This document shows positions 30,331 to 44,128 of a stretch of DNA of 64,000 bases, piece by piece. The stretch covers positions 1-64,000 of the forward strand of contig OY752141.1 in assembly GCA_963573315.1 (NCBI GenBank), written 5' to 3'. Source of the DNA: Entomortierella parvispora (Eukaryota > Mortierellomycota > Mortierellomycetes > Mortierellales > Mortierellaceae). Below the pieces are notes generated by a model. The model was not told where the DNA came from. It did no database searches and saw only the letters and a list, made by a program, of their open reading frames with translations. Position 1 is the first letter of the stretch. Each line of letters opens with the position of its first letter. Made by a program: the position numbers and the translations under genes.

Positions 30331-31401
30331 ATGTCGCAAGATAAGGGCTACTACGCTTCCCAGCCTCCTCAGTACCCCCAGCAATCTCAGCCTGCCTATG
30401 GTCAACCTGCGTATGGTCAAGCAGCATCCTACCAGCCTGGTTACCCCCCTCAGCAGTACGGGGCCCCTCAGCCCGGCTATGCCCAGCCCGGCTACCCACC
30501 ATCGCCTCAGCAAGGCTACTATGCCCAGCGTAAGTACTTCAGACTCTTTACCACCGCACCCATTTCACCGCTCTCTAAAACTCGCGACTGATACTCTTCC
30601 CCCCTTTTTTCCTCACAGCCGCGCCCCAGCCTGTGATCATCCAGCAGCAGGCTCCTCCCCAGCAGAACAACAAGGATGACCTGTGTTTTGGATGGTAAGA
30701 CACTGATTCCATCCCTCTAACATCTCACATTCCAATTCCTACATGAGTCAGGAGGGGACAAACAGAATCGTGAAAGAGAGCAGCTCTGGGACAAGCTGGT
30801 TCCGGTTGCGAGTGCTGACGGCAGGCGGCTCTTAAAGTTTCACTTTCGTTCGAACCGGCCTGTTGCTCGTCTACTCTGCTTTCACTCTCTCGACAACATC
30901 GACGGAAACTGTGGCGGAAGCTGAAGGCAAAATTGTGGTGACACAAGCAAAGTTGGCGCTCTTGAGCCACTGGATGGGCTGTCTCTGTTTTGGTGTCAAA
31001 CCTTGACTTATCCTGCTGGGTTGCATGCATATTCCAACGAACAGGAGCCCCCTTGGATTTTCCTGAGGGAATGCCGTCTTCCCTTGCAGCAATTTGGAGA
31101 CAGGAATCGTGGGCTGATGTGTTACCAGGGAGTAGCCCCTGATCTTTTTACTTTTTGTTGTGGTTCCTGCTGCTGTCTCCTTGATCAAGCGAGGGCCACC
31201 CTGGGAGTTTGTGCAAAGTGGAGAAAGGGAGGGTCGCGGCTTTCTAACTGATTATCCCTTTTGTCAATAGCGCTCTTGGTGCCTGTTTGTGCTGCTGTCT
31301 CGAGGTAACAATGAGGAATCGACCACAACGCTGAATTCATGAGATTGGTCTGCGACTTCTCTTAACTTTTTTTTCTTTTATTTTTGCAGGGCTGCTGCTA
31401 G
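30331..31401 (+). CDS. CYSTM-like cysteine-rich tail-anchored protein
   Basis: Exons 30331-30529, 30619-30694, 31271-31304 and 31390-31401 give 106 residues. The first ~80 are a Tyr/Pro/Gln/Gly-rich repeat region (QPAYGQPAYGQ, PGYAQPGYPP). The C-terminus CFGCALGACLCCCLEGCC matches the cysteine-rich transmembrane (CYSTM) type, proteins that sit at the plasma membrane and are linked to stress resistance in other eukaryotes. The last exon holds only three codons and the stop. Intron 2 is 576 bp. The cysteine motif is contiguous only with this splicing, which supports the model. Confidence 0.82.
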
Positions 31402-31619
31402 TCGATACGTCTTTTTCGCTCTCTCGTGTCGGTTGGACGTTCCCCATGTATTTTCTCCTACTATTACAGTATAACTATCATAAATTGACCGTCTGGAAAA
31501 GGGTTACTCCTTTTGACGATTTTGTTGAAATACAGACCTATCACACCTCGTGGACTTTATTGAAAGGTGGCGCACAATGGCGCACACTTGGCGTTGTGCA
31601 CTGGTGCTACAACAAGTAT

Positions 31620-32003
31620 TTATTTCTGGGCTGCATTGCGCTGGACTGTAGCGTGGGGCTGCATCCCCAGTTCTGTTGGCTCGAAAGTGTGTGGCCAAGG
31701 GCGATCTTTGTTTTCTTTTTGGCTTGTCACTTCCTGATCCATCTCGCTTCGATGGACAAATGACGGTGGGGGTTGACGAAGGTGAAGGAGACCTCCAATT
31801 CCAACTGCCACTCCGCCATGATGATCACCATATCCAAGGAGGGCGGATATCAGAGGGCTGCGACGGCGCTCAATCATCGGCGCGCTGGAAACGGACAGTG
31901 GATATACAGCAAGAAGTAAAATTGCGACAACGATGTTGAATCCAAAGGCAGCGGTGGGTCGACGATTGTTCTTGTCGATTTTTGATTGTTGCGTTGACCC
32001 CAT
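31620..32003 (-). CDS. Small secreted protein candidate
   Basis: 127 residues from ATG 32003. A basic N-terminus (KIDKNNRRPT) is followed by a hydrophobic stretch FNIVVAILLLAVYPLSVSSA, which reads as a signal peptide or membrane anchor, then MIERRRSPLISALLGYGDHH and a Gly-rich piece. A TATA-like CTATATAA (minus strand, 32072-32079) lies about 70 bases upstream. No family is recognised and the C-terminal half is not protein-like, so the true gene may splice. Confidence 0.4.
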   Translation of the reverse strand: MGSTQQSKIDKNNRRPTAAFGFNIVVAILLLAVYPLSVSSAPMIERRRSPLISALLGYGDHHGGVAVGIGGLLHLRQPPPSFVHRSEMDQEVTSQKENKDRPWPHTFEPTELGMQPHATVQRNAAQK

Positions 32004-32071
32004 TCGATATCGTAGAAATGAGCAGGATTGTGAGAGAAGCTTTGAAAACTCTTGGGATAGGAGTTCACACT

Positions 32072-32079
32072 GTTATATA
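32072..32079 (-). promoter_or_regulatory. TATA-like element
   Basis: CTATATAA on the minus strand, suitably placed for the small secreted protein candidate. Confidence 0.4.
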
Positions 32080-32299
32080 GGAGGGCAAAGAGCATCATCA
32101 TTGCATCAATTGTTTACTGCAGAGTTGATTGAGCTCAATGCTCCTAACCCCTTGGCTTGTGATCCGTCTATCGTGCCTAACTGGCCCCTGTCTCCATATA
32201 TATAACTGTCGAGGAGTGTGCGTTTGGTTGTGTTTTTTATTGGCAAATGAAAAGCTGCAGAGCGTTTCTCCATCTGGGTGAGCTGAATGAAGAAAGCGC

Positions 32300-33181
32300 T
32301 TAAACCTCCATGATCTCGCGGAGACGACGGGTGGTGGAGCGGACAGTGGCAGCAGCAGTGGTGGACAAAGTCCAGGCACCACCAGCCATAACCTTCTTGC
32401 ATCCCTTGCAGCCCCAGATACCAACAGCCTGGCGCTTGACGGCATCCTATTCAGGACAAGTACAAGAAATATATCTGTGTGAGCAGGCGTTTCATGATGC
32501 AATTGAATGGTATTCTGTAATAGCTTTTTTGAGATACAAGAAAGCAAATAAAACTTACACGACCGCAGAAAGTGCAAGTGTACTTGCTGTGCTGGGTGAT
32601 TTCCATCTTCTTGACCTGCTTACGGAGCGAGGCACCATAACGGACACCGTATTTACCGACAACTCCGACCTTCTTAGTGCGCTTAGCCTACATGGACGAG
32701 GACAGTTGATCAGTATGTTGTTGTTGCTCAAAAGGTCCCGTCTGTACCGAAACTACTGCATCCCTCATCGTGTAAACGACATCAAAAGATCTGGAAACTG
32801 TATCGAGTCATTCCAGCGACCGTCTTGGATGACAAAGAGCTGGCAGTAAATTGATTACGAATTGTTGAAGAGGGTAGATGATCGTTACGGGATCTTGTCC
32901 TGTCCACATTCCTCAGTCCTGATATTCCTCTTTCGCAATGCAGAGTTGGCTACAGGACCCCATTGTATGGTTTGGTTCCATGTCACATCACTGATTTCAC
33001 TTTGATGTCGCTCCTGTGTTATCACAATAATATGGGCGCCCCCGATCCCGATCCTGAGCCTGATCCTGTTTTCGATACGCTGAAGACTTTGCTCGTTGTC
33101 AATGGTGTTGCAATGGATGGATGGTGGATGATCCTGAGTGGATCCAGTCAGCGATGGATTGCACTCCACGTGACTAACCAT
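32300..33181 (-). CDS. RPL43: 60S ribosomal protein eL43 (L37Ae)
   Basis: Coding exons 32559-32687 and 32300-32446 encode [20 protein letters not shown] through the C2C2 zinc ribbon (CTFCGR, then WGCKGCKK) to RRLREIMEV. The family protein is 92 residues and starts with Met directly before AKRTKK. The only missing codon, ATG, is best placed at 33179-33181, followed by donor GTTAGT and acceptor GTAG, so the start codon would sit alone in its exon before a 491-bp intron. The rest is certain; the first exon is inference. It is divergent from the kinase gene, and a pyrimidine-rich leader precedes the proposed ATG. Confidence 0.92.
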
Positions 33182-33592
33182 TTTGATTGGAGATTGAGAA
33201 AGAGAGAACCCCATCACACTCCAGACCGAAACCTTCATATGGTGATACTTAAGGGTCTACTTGGCTGCCCTCTTCGTCTCACTTGCAGAACGAACGCCGC
33301 ACAGGCAAGCAAGCACCAGCGAGCTCTGAAGGCAGATTGCTATGTATGTGCGTACCACTTGCTGTTCAAGAGGCATCCACTTCGTCATTGTTGAGCACAA
33401 TCAGCTACCACACCGCCACCCATTATTCACTTACCGTCGCGGTGTAACCGGGGCTCGAGACTCCATCAAGAATAAAGGAGAGCACCGTACTTTTTCCATT
33501 CATACTCTTTTTTGCTCCCCTCACAGCCCACCCTTGGCACCTGGCCAAAGACAACACGCCAATCGACCTTACTTGTTGCGAACCTTCACTGA

Positions 33593-36098
33593 ATGGGGAA
33601 TGGGTCTAGTCGAGACCAAGAGGACATCTTCGCCAATGAAGGCAAGCGTTTTCTTCCTCAATAATCTACATCTCCATTGAAATGATGACCCACTTCTGAA
33701 CCCTGTGTCACACACTTTTGTTTCCTAGTCAACCTCTTTCAGTTCAAACTTCTCCGAGTCATTGGCGGTGGCTCCTTTGGAAAGGTGCGGGGAAAAGGCA
33801 TTGGTGAATGTTAAGGAGGTAATATCATCTCTCTGTTGCAGAACTGATTCCTGTCTCCGTCTGTGTCGTCTAGGTGCGGATGGTTGAGAGACGCGAGACA
33901 GGGAAACTGTACGCGCTCAAATACATCTCAAAGACACAGGTCATTCAGATGGAGGCAGTCAAGAACATTCTGCGGGAACGCCAAATACTCGAGTCCTTGG
34001 ACCACGCGTTTGTCGTGAACATGCGTTTCGCGTTCCAAGATGATGAATACATGTACATGTGTATGGACCTCATGTAAGATTCACGTACATTTCTCGGTTG
34101 AAGCACTTCCTTTTTAGTGGTCTAAAGGAAGCCGAGCTAACGTTCCTTACCTTCAACGTAGGATGGGGGGCGATCTTCGTTTTCATCTCAACAGAAGGAC
34201 TTTTGATGAGTTTACTGTTCAAGTTTGGATTGCAGAGATTGCTTCAGCCGTGAACCATTTGCATTCGCTTGGAATAGTTCATCGAGACATCAAGCCGGAC
34301 AATGTCTTGTTGGATGAGAACGGACACGCGCACCTGACAGACTTCAATATTGGATGTAAGCTGACGCCCGATCGGCCGTTCTTGACTTCACAATCAGGAA
34401 CAGTTGCCTACATGGCGCCGGAGGTATTCAAGGGATCTGGGTATGGCACAAGCGTGGATTGGTGGGCCTTAGGAGTGGTCTTTTACGAGTGTATTTACAA
34501 CCAGCGGCCCTTCTCGTCCGAGAATATTGCCGATCTGAAGAGGGACATTGTTCATCGGTCGATCGACTATCCACTCAAGGAAGGGGTTTCACGAGATTGC
34601 ATATCGGCCATTCAATCTGTAAGTAGTCAGCTCTTTGCCTGATCCACGCAGCGTACACTGAAATCTAACCGTCCCCAAGCTCTTGACTCGAGATCCAACA
34701 GAGCGTCTCGGAATCCATGGCGGTATGCTTGGCATTCAACAGCACGCCTGCTTCGAATCCGCAGCTCTTCAGGCGCGGATGAGTTTGCAACAATGGTGGC
34801 ACATGCTGGAACTGAAGCAACTCTCCCCCGGATTTAAACCTCCAACAGATCACGCCAATTTCGACATATCACTCGATCTCGAGGAACTCTTGATGGAGGA
34901 AGAACCTCTTACATATCGATCGACCCGTCAAAGAGCTCAGAGGATGCTCAAAGAGAAGGACAAGGTCATGAAGGAAGAGAACGAGAGGCGCAAAGCGGAG
35001 GAAGACGCCGTCGTCGCGGAAGCAGTAGCAGCACAACGTGCCATGGAAGCTATGAATCAGGAAATTGAAGAGAGTATGAAAAGGATTCGTGCCTCGAATG
35101 TGCCATCGATTGCCGGACGCTTATCGCCAATTATTCAAAAAAAGAAATCGAGCCTGTGGCCGACAATTGAACAGAAAACACCACCGCCAGTACAGACAAC
35201 ACCTCTCTCGACAAAGCCTAGCTACCCAGAACTGGCTCGACAAACTCAGTTTCAGTCTATACCCCTCTCACCTGTTGATCCAAGCGGAAACCAAGAGCTG
35301 CCTGTGCCCATGACCTTCCCTCCCAATTCGACTGCTGGCCAGGATAAGATGGACTGGAGGATTGTAACTGCTGTAAACCCTCTATCGTCGTCCTTTTATC
35401 ATGGTTCGCCCTCGATGTTGCCATCAACAACAACAACAATTCCTCCACTTGATGACACACGTGAAGGAGAAAACAACTCGCCTTCTGATGGCGGTATTCA
35501 CAACCTTTGCAAACCAAATGCGAAGGCCGGAGGCAATTTGAGGGGGAAAGCGAGCTACCAGGTCTCAGTAGGAAACAGTGACGACAATGAGATGCAGCCT
35601 AGCCCAGTCAGCCCGGAACAGGCTCACCCGCCTCCCGCGAGTGCTACCAAGGAACCAATGCAAGATGTACTTCAACCCCCCCATCAACAACTCCTTCATA
35701 TTCAACAGCTTAACCCACATCCATTTCAGGCCGCACATGTACAGAACGCAATTTCGTCACCCGTAATCATCCCCATACCCCAAGACCATTCAACATCTCG
35801 ACAGAAGATTATTCCACAACAAAGGCCGCATGCTCAACCTCCTCGACTGCGTCATCAGATATCAAAGCCAACATTGGCGGTGCATCCAGCAGTCGTTAAC
35901 ATTGAAGCCGCTGCAGCAATCGCCAACTTGAACGACAAGGACCGCTTTCTTGCACAACTGGAGATGATCGACCGCGAATTCAAAACGTTCGACTATACGG
36001 TGTATGAAAGCTACAACGGTTTGGTAGATCCTGTGACTATGTCAGTGGGCGACCCTCCAGACTGGGTGCGGAGTAGAGACGAGCCACCGGTTCAATAA
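33593..36098 (+). CDS. YANK/STK32-type serine/threonine protein kinase
   Basis: Exons 33593-33641, 33729-33784, 33874-34073, 34162-34618 and 34680-36098 give 726 residues. MGNGSSR is an N-myristoylation signal, as in animal STK32. The kinase domain (~18-300) has IGGGSFGKV, invariant Lys in YALKYISK, DLMMGGDLRFHL, HRDIKPDN, DFNIG (Asn in place of the usual DFG Gly, typical of YANKs) and VAYMAPEVF. Intron 1 appears to use a GC donor (AG|GCAAGC). After the kinase comes a ~60-residue charged coiled coil (RQRAQRMLKEKDKVMKEENE) and a long low-complexity tail rich in Pro, Gln and Ser. Substrates are unknown. Confidence 0.9.
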
Positions 36099-36344
36099 AT
36101 CACGTGTAGCTGTCACCAGTAAGGTACTCATTTTCGGGGACAGCACCAGTTACAGAGGTGTGGTCAATGGCGCAATGGATCTCTCTTTTTCATGTATCGC
36201 TCCTCTTCTTCTCCTTCTCCTCCTCCTCCTCCTCTACTTTGCCTCTTTCTCTTCTCCTTTTGGCGACCCCCTACCATACTACATACTTCAGTCTAGTGCC
36301 TTATTTCCTTCAGCTACAATACAACCCTTGATTTTGACTCCCCC

Positions 36345-37594
36345 ATGGACTGCAACTGGTGTGCGGTGTGCTCCAAGCACTTTCACAGCGAAACTGTAAG
36401 CTGCCCGACAATCGAATGCTAGTTTCAGTCAAATTTCTCAGACAACTCACTTTGCTATCTCTTATAATGAACGAACAGCAAACTAGCCTCTATTGCTCCG
36501 AGGATTGCCGAAAAGCTGACGCGTTGGCATGTTGTGCTTTCCATGGTTGCGATCAACCTGATGAATCAAGACATCATGACCACCTGAACTTCTGTCATCA
36601 TCATCGCCCTGCCATTCATATTCCGTACTTGCCTTTGCTCAACTGGAATGCCTGTGGGCCAGAAGAGCGGCAGGTCAACAAACCTCTACAAGCGGATGAG
36701 TGGTCTCGCTTTCTGGAGCAGCAGTATCGCACCCAACCCTCCGGCCACAATCTTGACTATCAGAGACCTTCCTCCATCCCCCCAGCAATTGTGTCAAAGA
36801 TGCCATTGGCCAATGAGTGCAGTTCTGGGATCGTGGAACCATCCGATGTTCGTGATTGCCACCGGCCTTGTGTCATTCGATTCAACAGGGCCCTTCCTCC
36901 ACCTACACTTTCGCCAATCTTGCCGCCCTCAATCTCTAACCCAGCTTCCCTGAGTCCACCTGCAAAAGACATCGACGCAGACTCTGTTACAGCTTCTCTC
37001 TCGCATGCATGGCCCACCATGGACAGGGTCTTTTTCCCAGATCATTGTTGCCGCACTTCGGCGTGCCTCCCCAGAGAATCCAAGAATGATAAACTGTCCT
37101 CCAGTAAACTAGCAAGATCATCTCGTGTCTCTGAGTTGCCACCGCCACTGCCATTGAAGCATTGCAACAAAGACGATGGCTGCAAGACAATGTCAGAGTC
37201 CATTTGGGGTACAGGGTGGCACCAGGTGGAACCCATGCCAGCTTCGTTCGTCAAGACCCTGCAAAGTAACCCAAAGTTACTGGGTAACGAAGGGGAGCGC
37301 GCCCCTTCTCATCATCAATCACACACTCGAACTCACCAGAGATCGAGCTACAAGCAGCAGCACCCACAATCGAACAACCACCAGCAACGTACACGGAGAG
37401 ACTCCGGCCACGGTCAATGTCATCAATCGCAGCGACTTTGCAAAACGTTCCAGAGCCAACACCAAGTACAAGGCCAAAAGAACGCCCGAACCCGGTCAGA
37501 GCCCGTTAAAGCCAATACTTTGCCATCTTCAGCTTCAAGCTGGTCGACCATCTGCTCCTCTCGCTTGCCTCGAGGACTCCAGTTCGTGGAATAA
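36345..37594 (+). CDS. Ecl1-type zinc-binding protein
   Basis: Exons 36345-36395 and 36479-37594 give 388 residues. The N-terminus MDCNWCAVCSKHF followed across the intron by QTSLYCSEDCRKAD matches the short zinc-binding head of the fungal Ecl1 family, linked in fission yeast to lifespan and stress. The rest is low complexity, with His/Pro/Ser-rich stretches and Gln/His-rich repeats. The 3' end is uncertain because another frame is open across 37176-37634. It lies only about 100 bases before the next gene in the same direction. Confidence 0.65.
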
Positions 37595-37698
37595 TTTCTA
37601 TTTTCGTATCGCTCCCCTTTTTGCAGCACAATAAAAAAACGAAAGCCGACATCTTGCATCTTTCACATCTTTCAAATCTGAATAGAGCAATCAATGCC

Positions 37699-39265
<1,567 letters not shown>

Positions 39266-39324
39266 AGAATAAACCGTGAGGCCAGCATTCTCGCGTTTAT
39301 CTATATAGTCTACTTTGTGTGAAT

Positions 39325-40517
39325 CTACTTTTTCTTGGAGGCAGACTCTACTCTTGCTAAATTATCAGGTCCGCCCCACAGTTGCTTGAACAGATCCTTC
39401 TCCAACTGGGAAACACGCTCAATATTATCATGATCCATGCCGACACTGACAATCCTCTTCATAGCTCGAACAGCTGGGACACATCGCCTAGCACCTCCAG
39501 ATAGATTTAAGTCCGGTCGTTTCTCCCAAACGTACGATTGCATGTACTCGGTGGCACTGGCTATGGCGCCTCCTGTGGGTGATGTCACCTGAGCGAATCC
39601 ACTTTGAAGAGCCTCTTGTCCCCCACGGATCGGCTCCGCTGCTCCTAGGAGTCGCAGCGCTGTTGTCCTAGGCACAATGTTTAACAGTCGACTGGCGCCA
39701 CCCCATCCCGGAACGACACCCATCTGTGTCTGCACGAATTGCACTTTCGCCTGATCTGCGATACATCTGTGATCACACCACGTCGTCATCTCAGCACCTC
39801 CTCCAATGGCTGCCTTCTCAATAGCGGCAATGGTCATCAGGGGCAGCCGCAGGAAACGCGTAAGCGTAGAGACCATAAGGGCGGACATTTCGGACCCTGC
39901 CTGCGGAGTCAGAAGTGTCTCCTTGGCCGCTGAAAGATCTATTTCCGAACAAGTGCGCGACGTTTGTTAGTTTTCATTCCGGTTGGAGAAATTCGCAGGG
40001 TGGAAACGGATCAACGTGAACAAACAAGACCATTACCTAAACCAGCGCAATATGACTTTTGCTCTGCTCCAGTCACAATGACTCCTACCAATCCCTCCAA
40101 TATTTCACGATGTTCCGGCTCCAAAGTCTGCAATGTCACTCCGCCGTTCTTGAGAATCAAGCCGGACTCTGAAGAGAGTTGCGGCAGGGTAGGCTTCGTC
40201 ACGGATTCTTCCAAAAAATCGATGCAGTCTGCTAGCTCGGCCATCATCTTTCCAGTAAGGGCATTGTGTTTTGCAGGATTGGACAGGGTCAGCAATGCAA
40301 GCCCAGGGGCATGATTCAGGTCCAACTCAATGTGTCCTTGCCCATAAGCACGTAGCTTCGCTCGCAGCTGACCAAGTTTTGTGGGATGATGAATCTGACA
40401 GGCGTTACGTTTCGGCTGCTGTAAGGATCGTTGCGTAAGGGCTGGCCACAGGCGGGAACCCTGAGGCGAAGGTTGAATGGATGTGATGTAGCGGCGAAGG
40501 ATCATGTTTGGATGCAT
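39325..40517 (-). CDS. Enoyl-CoA hydratase/isomerase family, ethylmalonyl-CoA decarboxylase-like
   Basis: Exons 40037-40517 and 39325-39938 give 364 residues. A basic, Arg-rich start (MILRRYITSIQPSPQGSRLW) looks like a mitochondrial presequence. Crotonase motifs: LALLTLSNPAKHNALTG, the oxyanion-hole segments YCAGLDLSAAK and AIGGGAEMTTWCD, MGVVPGWGGASRLL and a C-terminal LWGGPDNL. The last motifs and overall layout resemble ECHDC1, which repairs ethylmalonyl-CoA made by carboxylase side reactions. A generic enoyl-CoA hydratase is the alternative. It is convergent with the hydrolase gene, 59 bases apart. Confidence 0.85.
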
Positions 40518-40651
40518 GATGTATGGCACTTCGCGATCACTGAGATGTTTCTCCGCGTCGCACCGCACGTGATGGGTCGCCACCAAATCATGACACTCCT
40601 ATGTTTTATGTTCATCTTCAGCACAAAAAAAACTACAAAAAAATCACATCT

Positions 40652-43600
40652 CTACGCGGTCTGGAAGACTGTAGCTTTTGGGAACCACTCTGCAGCCTTT
40701 GCTCTAAACTCCAAGACGCGAGCGGACCGCATGCTTCTAAGGGTCTTTTGGGCCACCAGAGCTGACTCCAAGCTTCGGGTCGACTTGTACTTGTCATCAG
40801 CCATCAAGAACAGGATCGCCTCGGCTTTGTCATTCTTGGGCTCGATAAGTGAAGAAGCAATGGCAGCCGAGATTAGGTGAGGCACGGAGCCCTGGTCCTC
40901 ACTCCTCTTCAAAAATGAGTTGCTAAATGCTGCCAAATCCTGGTTCTTGAACAGATCGTTCCAGTGCTTGTCGATAACAGTCTTCACAGCAGGGGAAAGC
41001 GTGGCCTTCTTGACAGCAAGTGCGAAGCGAACAAGCTGCTCATGGAGAGTAGCATTTTCCGCGTCAGTCTTGATCGCCTTCAAGAGCGACTTCAAGGCAA
41101 GCAAAAACTTGTCTACAGATCCCAAAAGAAAGAGTTGTGTTAGCTGGTGTCAAGTACAGGAGGCGAGCCAATTGCTGATAGCAAAATACATACTCTTGCG
41201 AATGTAAATCTCAAAGCCCATCAGATGGGTCTCGATGCGTTCCGACGCCAATTCCTGCAAGGGTCTCAAAAACTTCAATGCTTCACCAAGAGGATCCTCT
41301 GCCTTTGTGTACTTCACGCCTTCTGGATCCTCATCCACTTTGCCACCCTTCTTGGTCAACTCCTGATCTGCCTGGGCTTTCTTCTCGTCTGCCTCCTTCT
41401 GCGCCTTGAGTTCAGCCTTGCGCTGCTTACTGCGGAATTTCTTCTTCTCAGCTTCAGTCATTCCTTCCATCTCTGGGGGCTCTACGCCATCTGGTTGGTC
41501 AAAAATGCTCACATAACACTTTACAGCGCCCTGGGCGGCGCGCACGAAGGACTGGTGCGAACGAAGTTGATCCTCCAGCTTCAAAAGGCTACAACAACGA
41601 GATTTCATCATGTTAATAACGGCGGCGCATCTCCTCTTAAAACACTATGGGCACCATTACACTAGTTCATCTACTTACGAAATGTAAGCCCTAAGTGTCA
41701 TCTTGCGGAGACAGTACATATGGAAGTCGAGCTGATCCTCAGTAAACTCGGCAAAGTGCTATCGATATTGCAACGTGGTCAATTATCGCAATTAACAGAT
41801 GTGATCAGCCCAGATATCAGTCCAGTCGTCAAGTACCTTTTCAACTTGATGGAAACGCTTGAGCGCCTTTCCAATCTGGCCCTGGCGGAGATGGCTCTCT
41901 CCTGCTTCAAGCAAGTACCATTGGGCCTGCATATCCACGAGATCGTTCAAGGGGTCGGCAATATCGGCGCGAGCAAAGAGAACAACAGTTTTTTCAGCTT
42001 CAGCGACCTTGTCCGCCCTGAGCATGTACTTTGTGCATTTTGAGTTGATAAAGCGATCTTGCAAATCCAGTTCACGAGCCTCGTTTAGAGATTCCATCGC
42101 CGAGTTGAAGTCACCAGCATGCTTCAAAATACGCCCTTTGGTCATATGGAGTTCAACCAGAGTAGGGGTGTGCTCAATGGCCCTGTTGATATATCCCAAG
42201 GCGGCGTCTGACTCCCGCTTGTAATCGTAGTGTTGAGCCAGGAAATAAAGGGTCCATAGAAGCGCCGTTGGCGGCTCAACAATGGAACCTAATGAAAGTA
42301 CAGCCAAGTCAATGACACGATCACAAACTAATCAATACAGTCCAGCGCCCTTCAACCTATAATTCTTACCAGAATGATCAAATCCTTTCGATTTATCAAG
42401 AGCAGCAAGGTATCCCAGAGCGAGCTTCTCAATGACGGTTTCTTTTTCCTTGTCGCTGTAAAGAGTCTTGATATTGACAAACAAGGAAGGGACTCCTTTC
42501 CTAAGCATACTGCGAAGGTATTCGTTTACGATGCTTGCAAAAGTGTCACCACTGGCGTAGCGGAGAGGTAAGCGCTTCGCCGCGTTCGATCGAGGATATT
42601 CTTTTTGAAGCTCCTGGAACATGCCAACCACCTTGCATTCCTCCTCGACAGTCAAGGACTTGCCATCGAGGCCCAAGCTCTTTTGCAAACCTTCAATGTA
42701 AGCAAAGTTGTCGGGGTTGTGCGAGATCAGCGTCCGGTAAGCCACCTCTGCTTCCTGCTGACGTCCCAATGCCAAAAGAAATTGAGCTCGCTTCTCGCGG
42801 ATCGCCTTCAAATCGCAAACATGCTTCTCGATGGCGTCCAGGTGATCGTAGGCAGCCTGAATGTCGCCCATTTCCTCCAAAAGAGAGTTGTGATACAAAA
42901 GCATCTCGCTGTGTTCGTAGTCGGGTTTGGTGGGAATGTCCTGGAGTAAATGAAAACCAATAAAGAGATATTCGCGTAAGAATCAATACAGAGAACAGAT
43001 CTTGCTGAAAACTTCTCGTGTCAACAATGATAAAAGAAATGTCTGTACCTTGAGTGTTTCTTCATAAGCAGTCAACACCTTGACTCCAGCGTCTGGCTTA
43101 CCCATCATTTGATAAGCGATCGCTAATCCGATCCAGTACTGGCGGTTCTGAGGGCGAAGCTCAAGCAGTTGATGGCGTGTGTCAACAAGACCGTCGTAGT
43201 TTCTAGTGTGGATTTGGAGGAGCGAAAAGTCCCGCATGATCTGAATGTTTTCTTTGTCGATCTTCAAAGCCTGAGAATAGCACTTCAATGCCTCCTCATA
43301 GTTTTTGTCCGAACGGTACAACAATCCAAAAACATGCCAGCCTAAAAGTTCGACATGCAAGTCAAATTAGATATAGTCGGTAAACGCCGCCGTATCACTC
43401 CATTCGCTTACAGATGTGGGACTTGAGGTCGTGACGAAGGCCCTTCTTGACAAACTCATAGGCCTCCTCCTTTTTGTCCAAATGGTTGTAGAAGAGTCCC
43501 TTCAGGGCCAAGGTTTCTATATCAATTAAGAAAATGCAGCAGCGTCGTCGCGTTAGTGAATGAACGGAACGAAGTGCTGGTTCTTGAACATCGTGTTAAA

Positions 43601-43812
43601 TACCTCCATGCTCGGGGAATTTTTTCAGGATCTGCTCAGCGCCCTTGAACCCTTTCTTGTACTGTTTGTTCTCATAGCATTTCTGTTTACAGGATGAGAA
43701 TGGATTAGATCGTAAGGAGATGACGAGCTTCAGGAGAGACACGTTCGATTCAGACGTTGCTTACCAGGATCTGCTTGAACAGGTTGGCTTCCTTCTGGGG
43801 GAGTTCTCTCAT
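40652..43812 (-). CDS. NAA15: NatA N-terminal acetyltransferase auxiliary subunit
   Basis: Nine exons: 43765-43812, 43604-43682, 43412-43516, 43049-43341, 42370-42940, 41837-42288, 41679-41758, 41194-41588 and 40652-41112, giving 827 residues in one frame. It is built of TPR-type helical repeats ([58 protein letters not shown]) with the family signature [16 protein letters not shown] and a charged Lys/Glu helix ([20 protein letters not shown]). Length fits NAA15 (human ~866). It holds the NAA10 catalytic subunit to the ribosome for co-translational N-terminal acetylation. Confidence 0.95.
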
Positions 43813-43933
43813 GGTAGCTAGATGCTTGAGTGTTCGTCTCGTCGTTCGTGCGTGCTTTGTTCCTGGTCGGTGAGCGCGTCTTCACGGATGATTCCTGGTA
43901 CTGGTCCGAGATCGAAATGTGATCGCTCAAGTA

Positions 43934-43953
43934 GATCAACGCATGCGTTGATC
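43934..43953. promoter_or_regulatory. Perfect 20-bp palindrome upstream of NAA15
   Basis: GATCAACGCATGCGTTGATC, 122 bases before the NAA15 ATG and beside an AT-rich TTTAAATAAATA stretch. This is the form of a dimeric transcription-factor site. The factor is unknown. Confidence 0.5.
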
Positions 43954-44128
43954 GGCTTTAAATAAATACGGTGACGTAATTTTGAGGTCAGGCTCCCGGA
44001 CAATCCACGCCTTAATTCTCTCATTGGCTGGATTTTCGAAGACAAATACTTCCAATCAAGGAAGGAGCAAGAGCTATCAATTGACATCGAAGAATATGTC
44101 AATTGACCTCAACGCTGTTTGACTTTAT

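Noticed and set aside
43730..44102. Minus-strand open frames between NAA15 and the MULE gene
   Set aside because: They overlap the NAA15 promoter and first exon in other frames and have no recognisable motif.
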